This document shows positions 41,159 to 49,565 of a DNA stretch of 64,000 nucleotides, in pieces. Numbering within the stretch: position 1 is the stretch's first letter; every line of letters starts with the position of its first letter. The notes below the pieces were generated by a model, which was given only the letters and a program-made list of their open reading frames with translations, was not told where the DNA came from and did not search any database. Source of the DNA: Candidatus Photodesmus katoptron Akat1 (GTDB lineage Bacteria > Pseudomonadota > Gammaproteobacteria > Enterobacterales > Vibrionaceae); NCBI RefSeq assembly GCF_000478685.1, contig NZ_AMSD01000001.1:372001-436000 (forward strand), in the 5' to 3' direction. Both the position numbers and the translations under genes were made by a program.

Positions 41159-41557
41159 ATGGAAACTTTGTCCTATCATACATCGATAAAATCACCTTAC
41201 ATAGAAAAAACCGGCATTGAATTTTCATACAACTCACATAACAACATTGGTTTGTATGAAAATTCAGAGAGGATCACTAATGAAGAAAGTTCTAAAGTAG
41301 TTCAAAATATAGCCAAGATTCCAACAGAAGAATATAGCAAAATGCTAGAACAAATGAATGAATTCATTTCCTTTATAGGTACTTTTTTATCTTTTCGTAT
41401 TGATGAAACATCCAAAAGAAACGTAGTTACCGTTTACGAAGCTAGCACCGGCAATGTTATTCGTCAAATACCTGGAGAAGAAATGCTAGAGATAATACGA
41501 AACTTAAAAAACCAAGCAACTCATTACTCATCAGGACTATTGATAGATAAAGTTTAA
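41159..41557 (+). CDS. flaG: Polar flagellar protein FlaG
   Basis: FlaG is a small protein linked to filament length control in polar flagella. The 132 residues end with the typical FlaG domain: FLSFRIDETSKRNVVTVYEA, then GNVIRQIPGEEMLEIIRNL. The first 60 residues are variable. The ATG at 41159 follows GAAGTAAGGAAATTGTT. It opens the flaG-fliD-flaI-fliS group and fliD follows after 21 bases. Confidence 0.9.
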   Translation: METLSYHTSIKSPYIEKTGIEFSYNSHNNIGLYENSERITNEESSKVVQNIAKIPTEEYSKMLEQMNEFISFIGTFLSFRIDETSKRNVVTVYEASTGNVIRQIPGEEMLEIIRNLKNQATHYSSGLLIDKV

Positions 41558-41578
41558 TTAATCTTGGAGGATTTTTTA

Positions 41579-42970
41579 ATGAATGCAGGATCTATAAAAA
41601 TCAATACTGGCGATATTGATTTTATTATCAATAGAATTGTTGAAGCAGAACGACTACCAAAGCAACAATATATTGACCGTGAACTATCTAATATTAGTTC
41701 TAGTATTAGTGCTTATGCACAAATACTAGAACTATTGCATCAAATGAAAGATCTAGTAGAATCCTTTCGTCAAAAAAAAGCCTTTTCTGCAAGAAATATT
41801 AATACTTCTGACAAAAATGTTTTAGCTATACTAACAAATGATGCTGTAGAAGCTAAGTATTCTATCAATGTATTACAGCTTGCCCAAAAACATAAAATAA
41901 TATCTAACCTAGTATCTAAAAAAGAAAAATTTGGACCAGGAATAGTACAAATTCAGCTGAATCAAAAACAATTTTCAATTAAAGTAAGACCAAATTCTAA
42001 GTTGACAGATATTATGGAACAAATCAATAAATCAGATAATAATCCTGGTATTCAATCATCAATTATTAATGAAATCAAAGGACAACGACTTCTCATAGCT
42101 TCAAATATATCCGGAGAGGAAAATGTTATCACCATAAAAGTGAATACACACTTTCGCAATTCACTAAATAAACTGAATTATCATAATCATGTACAAAAAG
42201 GAACCTCGACCAAACTAAAAGAAGGTACAAATTTAAGTATGATTCAGGTCCAACAAGCAAGAAATTCAAAAGCAACTATTGATGGTATAACTACTATTTC
42301 CAATCCTGAGAATATCATCGAAAATTCTATTTTCGGAGTAAAATTCATTTTGAAGAGTACAACGAAAGAGAATGAACCAGAAACAGAAGTAGAGGTAACA
42401 CATAATGAAAAAAAAGTCTTGAAAAGTATAGAAGAACTTGTTGAATCCTATAATCAATTATATAAAAAATTAAAGGCATTTGAAGAATTTAACCCAAAGA
42501 CTGGAAAATCCGGAGTATTAGCTTCAGATAATGTAATTAGAAACATAAATTCTAATTTTAAATCACTTTTCTCATCAAAAATAGAATCGGATGATAAGGA
42601 GATACAATCCTTAACTGAATTAGGTATTACTACCACACGTCAAGGAACACTTGAAATTAATTATGATATACTCAATAAACAACTTAAAACTAATTTTAAT
42701 AAACTTTCTAACTTTTTTAATGGTAACCAAGGTTTTTTAAGACGCACAGAAAATACTATTGAAAATATGATGAAAATAACTGGAGCAATTCGTGTACGTG
42801 AAAAAAGTCTAATGAAAAAAAATCATCGTCTATTGGATGAGCAGTTAACATTAGATCATCGTATGAAGGCATTAGAAAAACGTACCCGCGCCAAATTTAC
42901 ATTGATGCAAAATGCAACTAATAAAATGGAGTATCAATTATCAGGAATGATAAATATGATGAGTCGGTAA
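41579..42970 (+). CDS. fliD: Flagellar filament cap FliD (hook-associated protein 2), short form
   Basis: FliD forms the cap under which flagellin folds at the filament tip. I chose the ATG at 41579, eight bases after a strong GGAGG; a TTG at 41564 lies before that site. The product is 463 residues. The N-terminal part (AEAKYSINVLQLAQKHKIIS) and the C-terminal coiled-coil end (RMKALEKRTRAKFTLMQNAT) are clear family features. As I recall, Vibrio FliD is nearer 660 residues, so the surface-exposed middle domain seems reduced while the ends that assemble the cap are kept. Confidence 0.93.
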   Translation: MNAGSIKINTGDIDFIINRIVEAERLPKQQYIDRELSNISSSISAYAQILELLHQMKDLVESFRQKKAFSARNINTSDKNVLAILTNDAVEAKYSINVLQLAQKHKIISNLVSKKEKFGPGIVQIQLNQKQFSIKVRPNSKLTDIMEQINKSDNNPGIQSSIINEIKGQRLLIASNISGEENVITIKVNTHFRNSLNKLNYHNHVQKGTSTKLKEGTNLSMIQVQQARNSKATIDGITTISNPENIIENSIFGVKFILKSTTKENEPETEVEVTHNEKKVLKSIEELVESYNQLYKKLKAFEEFNPKTGKSGVLASDNVIRNINSNFKSLFSSKIESDDKEIQSLTELGITTTRQGTLEINYDILNKQLKTNFNKLSNFFNGNQGFLRRTENTIENMMKITGAIRVREKSLMKKNHRLLDEQLTLDHRMKALEKRTRAKFTLMQNATNKMEYQLSGMINMMSR

Positions 42971-43086
42971 GTATAACTACATTAGAAATCATACATAATA
43001 TAGACCAAAAAATTAGTTCTATTTTAACTGATAAAGAGACTCACTTTCACGAGATCATACTACTAATCAATAAAAGGGGAGAAGCA

Positions 43087-43275
43087 TTGCAGCATATCTT
43101 TCCTTTTGTAAAGGAAACACCCAATTTAACTAAAAGTAAAAAATGGCTCTTATTGTTGGAAGAAACTAAACAGCTTGTAGAACAATTTCATTCCAAAACA
43201 AATCAACTAGCTCAAGAATTAATGAAACATCGCTATAATAATCAGTCTATTCAGCAGTACAAAAAGTTTTTATAA
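43087..43275 (+). CDS. flaI: FlaI/FliT-like flagellar chaperone, start uncertain
   Basis: Position between fliD and fliS and the C-terminal sequence (KKWLLLLEETKQLVEQFHSK, then NQSIQQYKKFL) match FlaI of Vibrio polar flagella, a FliT-like small helical protein probably acting on FliD. The first usable start codon is TTG at 43087, with AGGGGAG just before it, giving 62 residues. The same frame stays open upstream to about 42925, and from 42967 it reads VSITTLEIIHNIDQKISSIL, which resembles the normal FlaI N-terminus but has no ATG, GTG or TTG. The codon GTA at 42967 overlaps the fliD stop. The full protein would be about 103 residues. Confidence 0.72.
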   Translation: MQHIFPFVKETPNLTKSKKWLLLLEETKQLVEQFHSKTNQLAQELMKHRYNNQSIQQYKKFL

Positions 43276-43285
43276 GGAAAAAATT

Positions 43286-43696
43286 ATGCGTAGTTCTCTA
43301 CAAACATACAAGAAAGTATCTGTTGATAGCCAGATCAGTTCAGCTTCACCACATAAAGTAGTTCAAATGCTTATGGCTGGATCGATAGAATACCTGATTG
43401 AAGCTAAAGTAGCTATGAAACAAGGAAATATTTCTCTTAAAGGAGAAAGTTTAGGAAAAGCTCTAGATATTATAATTAGCTTACGAAATTGCTTATCCAT
43501 GGATGATGGAGGCGAGATAGCAAAAAACTTAGATCAGCTTTATGAATTCATGATTACACAAATTTCAACAGCTAATCAAAAAAATTCTCCTCAAACTATC
43601 GATAATGTCATTGATATCATTAGAGAAATTAAATCTGCTTGGGATCAGATTCCTCAAGAATATCATTATCTTACCTCAGCTAATATCAATATGTAA
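43286..43696 (+). CDS. fliS: Flagellin export chaperone FliS
   Basis: FliS binds the C-terminus of flagellin, prevents early polymerisation and guides it to FlhA. The 136 residues show the family pattern: YKKVSVDSQISSASPHKVVQ, MLMAGSIEYLIEAKVAMKQ, KGESLGKALDIIISLRNCL and IIREIKSAWDQIP. The ATG at 43286 follows AAGGAAAAAATT, 10 bases after the preceding gene. Its retention implies that flagellin genes are kept elsewhere in the genome. The 184 bases before flrA hold no gene, only a 14-base repeat of the fliS end (GCTAATATCAATAT). Confidence 0.95.
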   Translation: MRSSLQTYKKVSVDSQISSASPHKVVQMLMAGSIEYLIEAKVAMKQGNISLKGESLGKALDIIISLRNCLSMDDGGEIAKNLDQLYEFMITQISTANQKNSPQTIDNVIDIIREIKSAWDQIPQEYHYLTSANINM

Positions 43697-43880
43697 ACTC
43701 GCAAATTGTTCTTGAAAGTTATCTGCTAATATCAATATCACATCTAGTATAGTAATTGCGCAGTTGCCTTATTTTTTTATAACATAAAATAAAGGGAGTT
43801 AAATAATCAGAACGTTGATTTTTTACTATGTAACTTAACCAGTAAGTTTTTAAAAATTTAAAGGAAACTATTCTTATCCT

Positions 43881-45353
43881 ATGCCAGGTTTAGCGGAAAT
43901 ACTTTTAATTGAAGATGATATAAAAATTCGAACCAATCTAAGCAATATTTTAGAATTTGTTGGTGAACGATGCAAAATACTTGCTTCTAATAAAATTAAT
44001 GAACTAGATTGGTCAAAACCATGGGCAGGCTGCATTATTGGCTCATTAGATTTAAGTAACAAACAAATTTCTGACCAACTTCATCAAAAACTTATTAAAG
44101 CCTATCATGTTCCTTTATTTTTTACTGGAAAACATTCATACTTTATGAAAAATTATCCACAATACATTGGTAACTTAGAATTTCCTTTAAATTATGCTCA
44201 ATTAAGTACAGCTCTCAAGCACTGTAAATATTACTTATCTAATCAAACTGTACATATAGAGAAAAACAGTCAATTTTATACTCTTGTTGGTGAAAGTACT
44301 GCTATTCGGAAAGTTCGTTATTTAATTGAGCAAGTATCAAAGACTGAAACCAATGTCTTACTAATTGGAGAATTAGGTACTGGTAAAGAATTAATTGCTC
44401 GTAATATTCATAACAATTCTTCTCGTAGTAATTCTTCATTTATACCAGTTAATTGTACTACCATACCATCAGAACTTTTAGAAAGTGAATTATTTGGCTA
44501 TGAAAAAAATATTTTCACTGGAGCTATCACATCTAGAAAAGGTTGTCTTGAACTTGCTGAAGGTGGTACATTATTTTTAGATGAAATTAGTAATATATCA
44601 CTCCCATTACAAATTAAATTAGTTCATTTTATTCAAAAATGTAGCTTTAAACGTGTTGGCGGAAATACTACTATTACGGCCAATGTTCGTATTATTGCAA
44701 CAACGAATCAAAATCTAAAGGAACTAAGAAAAAATATTTTTTTTCGAGAAGAACTTTACTATGAATTGAATGCTTTTCCTATTGAAGTGCCTTCACTACG
44801 AAATCGTAAAGAAGACATTCCTTTAATATTACAAAACGTAATTAAACAAATAAGCGCTGATAATAAACAACCTATCAATTTTACTTCCCGTGCTATTCAC
44901 TCTTTAATAAAACATGATTGGCCAGGTAACATTCAGGAGCTTTTAAACTTAGTAAAACGTATGATTATTTTAAATCCAAATGAGTTACTAGATATAAATC
45001 ATTTACCATTGAATTATCGACATGATAATAATATCCCAACATTTCAGCCAAGAAAAAATTTATTTAATTTCATAGAAGAAGAAGAAGAAGAAGAACGTAA
45101 TGCATTAGCAGATATTTTCTCTGAAAACTTTAATTTTGAACAAACAAGCAACTATCAAAATCATCTTGAAACATATCAACCACTTCCTACAGAAGGTATT
45201 AACTTAAAAGATTTTTTAGCTGAAGTAGAGGTACACATGATAAATCAAGCGCTTGAAACTCATGATGGTATTGTTACCAAAGCTGCAAATATACTTGGAA
45301 TACCTCGAACTACACTAGTAGATAAAATGAAAAAATATAATTTGCATCGATAA
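43881..45353 (+). CDS. flrA: Flagellar master regulator FlrA, sigma-54 activator with altered catalytic motifs
   Basis: FlrA is the class I activator that, with sigma-54, starts polar flagellar expression in Vibrio. The 490 residues match full length. The N-terminal FleQ-type domain spans 1-115, the AAA+ domain about 135-370, and the C-terminal Fis-type helix-turn-helix (VTKAANILGIPRTTLVDKMK) about 464-483. Walker A GELGTGKE (163-170), Walker B GGTLFLDEI (228-236) and Arg289 are present. However, GAFTGA reads NIFTGA at 210-215, the second arginine finger (PspF R168) is Glu295, and the sensor II arginine of GNIREL is Gln352. A run of seven Glu from a (GAA)7 repeat is at about 399-405. The DNA-binding part looks normal, but coupling of ATP hydrolysis to sigma-54 is doubtful. 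Confidence 0.93.
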   Translation: MPGLAEILLIEDDIKIRTNLSNILEFVGERCKILASNKINELDWSKPWAGCIIGSLDLSNKQISDQLHQKLIKAYHVPLFFTGKHSYFMKNYPQYIGNLEFPLNYAQLSTALKHCKYYLSNQTVHIEKNSQFYTLVGESTAIRKVRYLIEQVSKTETNVLLIGELGTGKELIARNIHNNSSRSNSSFIPVNCTTIPSELLESELFGYEKNIFTGAITSRKGCLELAEGGTLFLDEISNISLPLQIKLVHFIQKCSFKRVGGNTTITANVRIIATTNQNLKELRKNIFFREELYYELNAFPIEVPSLRNRKEDIPLILQNVIKQISADNKQPINFTSRAIHSLIKHDWPGNIQELLNLVKRMIILNPNELLDINHLPLNYRHDNNIPTFQPRKNLFNFIEEEEEEERNALADIFSENFNFEQTSNYQNHLETYQPLPTEGINLKDFLAEVEVHMINQALETHDGIVTKAANILGIPRTTLVDKMKKYNLHR

Positions 45354-45699
45354 TAATTCAGTGTAAATAATAAAATGAGTTTAAGCTTCCACTTTAATAA
45401 AGAACAAGTTTATTTCGATACTCTTAGAAATCAAGCAGCATGCTCATGCTATAAAGAAGCATTAAATATAATATTTACCTGATTAATTCTACTTAATAAA
45501 CAATGTGCTATAGTAGCAATATATAAGCGTACTACTTTTTACTACTCGATCTTACAAGATAGGTTATAAAATACAGTGATAGTGAATATATTTTGCTTTA
45601 TCATAAAACACAGTTAGAAATAATTTCAGAACAGAAAAATACTGAAGTTTGACTATGTATATTCCATTTTAGTATAGTACGTAAAATTATATATTCTTA
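45354..45699. other. Decayed region where flrB is expected
   Basis: In Vibrio the sensor kinase gene flrB follows flrA. This 346-base stretch has no open frame and no kinase motif I can recognise, such as an HExxNP box or G boxes. Since flrB is about 1 kb, most of it has been deleted. Assignment is by position only. Confidence 0.5.
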
Positions 45700-46340
45700 A
45701 TAACTACTTATACTGACATTAAGAATGCATTTTCATCAATAAAAGTTGGTACTTCCGATTATATTACAAAAATCATCAAATGATACTGTAATGGCTGATT
45801 TAAAAGCCTATAATTACCTATAATTAATAAATAATACTTGCTAGCAAAAGCTAATATATAGAATAAATACTTGGATCTAATATAGATTATAAAGGAAAAA
45901 TCAACTAATCGAACAGATAACCAATTTTTTATTATTAACTGCGCTGCAATTGCTGGAGCAATACTATCTTATCCAAAAAAACAAACAAGCTTAAAATAGG
46001 ATAATTTTACTTGATTAGATCAGTGAAATAAACTTAAATTTACAAGCTAACTTATTGAGAATTCTTCAAAAAAGATAAAGAAACTATAAGAGGTCTTTCA
46101 GAAAAGTTTATATTATCGGTTAACTGTTTTTCGAATAAAGCAGTCTAAACTATAATTTTTAGGTGATATTGAACCTTTCAGTAAATATTTCGTTCAAAAA
46201 AAATAGACTTAACAATTCCAAAGGCAAGTCAAATCGATACTAAAACTACTGAACTAGAAATGTATGTGAACTTGATATTAATAAATGCAATACTAAATGA
46301 TAACGAAACAAAAATTTTTAGTCAAAACACACGATGAAGG
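45700..46340 (+). pseudogene. flrC: Response regulator FlrC, degraded
   Basis: Scattered plus-strand pieces follow the order of FlrC. At 45703-45774, TTYTDIKNAFSSIKVGTSDY then ITK resembles the end of its receiver domain. At about 45905, TNRTDNQFFIINCAAIAGAI matches the region after Walker A. At about 46022, SEINLNLQANLLRILQKR, then a TAA, matches the segment after Walker B. At about 46096, FQKSLYYRLTVF matches FREDLYYRLNVF. All are joined by stops and shifts with large deletions, including Walker A, GAFTGA and Walker B. FlrC normally activates class III flagellar genes such as the hook and core flagellin genes. Confidence 0.75.
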
Positions 46341-46438
46341 AATAAATATTTATAGATAGATTTATTCTTACCTTTATATAACACACAGTATATCTTTACT
46401 AATTAACGTACAACGAAGAATTAGCTCAGGAGATAACA

Positions 46439-46753
46439 ATGGAAATTTACAACTTGAACAATGAAATTAAATCGATGACCTTAGAAGCAAGAAACATTGG
46501 CAAAAGCACAGTCATTCAGAAAGAAACAAACCTTAGCTTTAATGATATGCTAACTAAAGCAATCAATGATGTAAATACCTTTCAAAAAGATTCTAGCAAC
46601 TTGCAAATGCGTTTTGATTATGGTGATAACAATGTATCTTTATCTGATGTCATGATTGCTCGTAATAAAGCTAGTGTTACATTTGAAGCTACGATTCAGA
46701 TACGTAATAAAATTGTTGAAGCATATAAAGAATTGATAAATATGCCTGTTTAA
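46439..46753 (+). CDS. fliE: Flagellar hook-basal body protein FliE
   Basis: FliE is the first protein exported and joins the MS ring to the proximal rod. Length 104 is typical. The family end is clear: SLSDVMIARNKASVTFEATI, QIRNKIVEAYKELINMPV. The ATG follows CAGGAGATAACA, a strong ribosome site. In Vibrio the operon starting here depends on FlrA and sigma-54. I saw no TGG-N9-GC element in the 120 bases upstream, only AT-rich sequence that could be read by sigma-70. Confidence 0.95.
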   Translation: MEIYNLNNEIKSMTLEARNIGKSTVIQKETNLSFNDMLTKAINDVNTFQKDSSNLQMRFDYGDNNVSLSDVMIARNKASVTFEATIQIRNKIVEAYKELINMPV

Positions 46754-46773
46754 TAATAAGCTAGGTAGAAATA

Positions 46774-48492
46774 GTGATAGACAATATAACATTTTCTAAC
46801 TCGACAGATGAACAAGTAAAGATAAAAAATCCTAATCCTAAAAAAGAACAGAAAGAATCTATTTTAAACAGAAAGAACTTTCCTAAATTTACCTTTCCAA
46901 TAAGCGATTTAGATATCTTACGTCAAATAGTCTCCGTTTTGTCTATTTCCATTTGTGTGGCACTAATCATTATGCTTTTTCTCTGGGTAAAAGAACCTGA
47001 AATGCGTCCTTTAGGTGAATATGAAACCAATGAACTAATTCAAATTTTAGAATATTTAGATCGACAAAAAACCACCTATAAACTTAGTGGTAATACTATT
47101 ACAGTTCCTACAAATAAATACAGTAGGTTAAAACTTGATCTTGCCCGAGCTGGATTAAACCAGGAAAAACAAGCTGGTGATGAAATTTTATTACAAGATA
47201 TGGGTTTTGGAGTATCTCAACGCTTAGAGTTAGAACGAGTTCAACTAAGCAGAGAACGTCAACTTTCTAAAGCTATTGAAGAAATGAAACAAGTACGTAA
47301 AGCAAGGGTTCTGCTTGCACTCCCAAAACAAAGTGTTTTTATTCGTCATCATAAAGAAGCATCAGCTTCGGTTTTTTTAATACTTCGTACTGGTTCAATG
47401 CTAAAACAGGAAGAGATTTATTCAATAGTTGATATGGTAGCAAGCGCCGTTCCAGGGATGAAACCAACGCGTATTACAGTAACTGATCAACATGGTCGTT
47501 TACTCAGTTCAGGTTCTCAAAATATTGCCTCTTCCATACAACAAAAAGAACATGAATTAGAGCGTAAACAAGAACAGGCATTACGTGAAAAAATTGACTC
47601 TGTACTTATTCCGATTTTAGGATTTGGTAATTACACAGCTCAAGTTGATATCGAATTAGATTTCAGTACTATTGAACAAACACAAAAATATTTCAATCCA
47701 AACACACAATCTACTAGAAGTGAACATATTGTAGATAGCTATAATGATAATAATACAGCTTTAGGTATACCTGGAGCTCTTAGTAACCAACCTCCAACAG
47801 ATTCTTCAATCCCAGAAAATTTAACTAATGTGAAAAATAATTTAACTTCTAAAGGAGGTTCAACTCATAAGGAAGCAACTCGTAACTTTGAATTAGATGC
47901 TACTATTAGTCATGAAAAACGTCAAACAGGCTTTATTACTCGACAAACCATTGCAGTAGCAGTTAAACATCGCTCATCAATTGATCCAAATAATGGGAAA
48001 GTTAATTATACTCCTCTGTTAAATACTGAACTAGACTCAATTCGTCAAATATTGATTGGTACTGTTGGTTTTAATAAAGATCGAGGCGACTTATTACATG
48101 TTCTCAGCATGCAATTTGCAGAACCTGAAATAGAATCGATAGTTTCTGATATACCACTTTGGGAACACCCTAATTTCAATTATTGGATTCGTTGGTTTTC
48201 TAGTGCTTTAATAATAATTGTTGTTATTATTCTTCTTATTAAACCAGCGATGAAAAAATTAATGAATCCAGCGACTTCTGATCAACAATCACATAGTTTA
48301 GACACTTTAAAAAATAAAAACTTAACCACTAATAAAAATGTTAAAAATGATGAATTACTTGGATTGGCTTCAAATTTTGATTTACCTAATTTACAAAAAG
48401 ATGAAGATGTACTTAAAGCAGTGCGAGCTTTAGTTGCCAATGAACCTGAACTAGCAGCTCAAGTGATAAAAAACTGGATGAAAAATGCCTAA
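46774..48492 (+). CDS. fliF: Flagellar MS-ring protein FliF
   Basis: FliF builds the MS ring in the inner membrane, the base on which rotor and export gate assemble. It starts with GTG at 46774. One membrane helix is at about 50-70 (VSVLSISICVALIIMLFLWV) and a second near 475-495 (WFSSALIIIVVIILLIKPAM). RBM domains lie between, with LARAGLNQEKQAGDEILLQD and KARVLLALPKQSVFIRHHK. The C-terminal tail (VLKAVRALVANEPELAAQVI, KNWMKNA) binds FliG. Length 572 is normal. The stop overlaps fliG by eight bases. Confidence 0.96.
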   Translation: MIDNITFSNSTDEQVKIKNPNPKKEQKESILNRKNFPKFTFPISDLDILRQIVSVLSISICVALIIMLFLWVKEPEMRPLGEYETNELIQILEYLDRQKTTYKLSGNTITVPTNKYSRLKLDLARAGLNQEKQAGDEILLQDMGFGVSQRLELERVQLSRERQLSKAIEEMKQVRKARVLLALPKQSVFIRHHKEASASVFLILRTGSMLKQEEIYSIVDMVASAVPGMKPTRITVTDQHGRLLSSGSQNIASSIQQKEHELERKQEQALREKIDSVLIPILGFGNYTAQVDIELDFSTIEQTQKYFNPNTQSTRSEHIVDSYNDNNTALGIPGALSNQPPTDSSIPENLTNVKNNLTSKGGSTHKEATRNFELDATISHEKRQTGFITRQTIAVAVKHRSSIDPNNGKVNYTPLLNTELDSIRQILIGTVGFNKDRGDLLHVLSMQFAEPEIESIVSDIPLWEHPNFNYWIRWFSSALIIIVVIILLIKPAMKKLMNPATSDQQSHSLDTLKNKNLTTNKNVKNDELLGLASNFDLPNLQKDEDVLKAVRALVANEPELAAQVIKNWMKNA

Positions 48493-49528
48493 AAACAATA
48501 AAAATAATAATGAGGGGGGGAAACCTATCAAAATTTCTAATATTATTGGAGATGAAAAAGCAGCTATTTTACTTTTAAGCCTTAATGAAGACGATGCAGC
48601 AGGAATTATTCGTCATTTAGAACCTAAACAAGTACAACGTGTAGGCAGCGCTATGGCACGTGCATCAGATTTAAGTCAAGAAAAAGTAGAATTAGTTCAT
48701 CGAGCTTTTTTAAAGGATATTCAAAAACACACTAATATTGGAATGGGTAGTGAAAGTTTTATGCGCAATACACTGATTACAGCTCTTGGTGAAGATAAAG
48801 CTAACAATTTAGTAGATCAAATCTTGTTAGGAACAGGTTCTAAAGGCCTTGATTCTTTAAAATGGATGGATCCACGTCAAGTGGCTAGTATTATCATCAA
48901 TGAACATCCTCAAATCCAAACAATCGTATTATCATACTTAGAAGCAAATCAATCTGCTGAAATTTTATCCCAGTTTTCTGAGCGTGATCGTCTTGATCTC
49001 ATGATGCGAATTGCTAACTTAGAAGAAGTTCAACCTTCTGCACTTGCCGAATTAAATGAAATTATGGAAAAACAATTTGCTGGTCAAGCTGGGACTCAGG
49101 CAGCTAAGATTGGAGGGTTAAAAGCTGCAGCTGAAATAATGAATTATATGGATAATAATATTGAGACTGCTTTAATAGATCAAATACGCAATCAAGATGA
49201 AGAAATAGCAACGCAAATTCAAGATCTTATGTTTGTTTTTGAAAATCTAATTGAAATTAATGACCAAGGTATGCAAAAGTTATTACGTGATATCCCACAA
49301 GATGTATTGCAAAAATCACTTAAAGGTGCTGATGATACTTTGCGTGATAAAATATTTAAAAATATGTCTAAACGTGCAGCTAAAATAATGTTAGATGATT
49401 TGGAGGCGATGCCACCAGTAAAAGTATCTGATGTAGAAGCAGCTCAAAAAGAAATTCTTACTATCGCACGTCGTATGGCCGATAATGGAGAGATTATGCT
49501 TTCAAGCAGTCCAGATGAGTTTTTATAG
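48485..49528 (+). CDS. fliG: Flagellar motor switch protein FliG
   Basis: FliG is the rotor protein that contacts the stator and reverses with CheY signalling. The 347 residues keep the EHPQ motif in IINEHPQIQTIVLSYLE, the GG hinge in KIGGLKAAAEIMNYMD, and the C-terminal torque helix with the charged residues in DTLRDKIFKNMSKRAAKIML. Translation is coupled to fliF through an overlap. The high conservation indicates that rotation is still selected. Confidence 0.97.
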   Translation: MPKNNKNNNEGGKPIKISNIIGDEKAAILLLSLNEDDAAGIIRHLEPKQVQRVGSAMARASDLSQEKVELVHRAFLKDIQKHTNIGMGSESFMRNTLITALGEDKANNLVDQILLGTGSKGLDSLKWMDPRQVASIIINEHPQIQTIVLSYLEANQSAEILSQFSERDRLDLMMRIANLEEVQPSALAELNEIMEKQFAGQAGTQAAKIGGLKAAAEIMNYMDNNIETALIDQIRNQDEEIATQIQDLMFVFENLIEINDQGMQKLLRDIPQDVLQKSLKGADDTLRDKIFKNMSKRAAKIMLDDLEAMPPVKVSDVEAAQKEILTIARRMADNGEIMLSSSPDEFL

Positions 49529-49565
49529 TTTTTTTAGAATATTCTAATATATTAAGGAAATTCAT

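Noticed and set aside
45354..45480. A short plus-strand frame beginning MSLSFHFNKEQ as a new small gene
   Set aside because: It ends after about 35 codons in a region of clear decay and matches nothing I know; more likely flrB-region debris.
40654..46438. Sigma-54 promoters (TGGCAC-N5-TTGC) upstream of flaG, flrA or fliE
   Set aside because: I scanned these spacers by eye and saw no acceptable match with the invariant GG and GC. Absence by eye is not proof.
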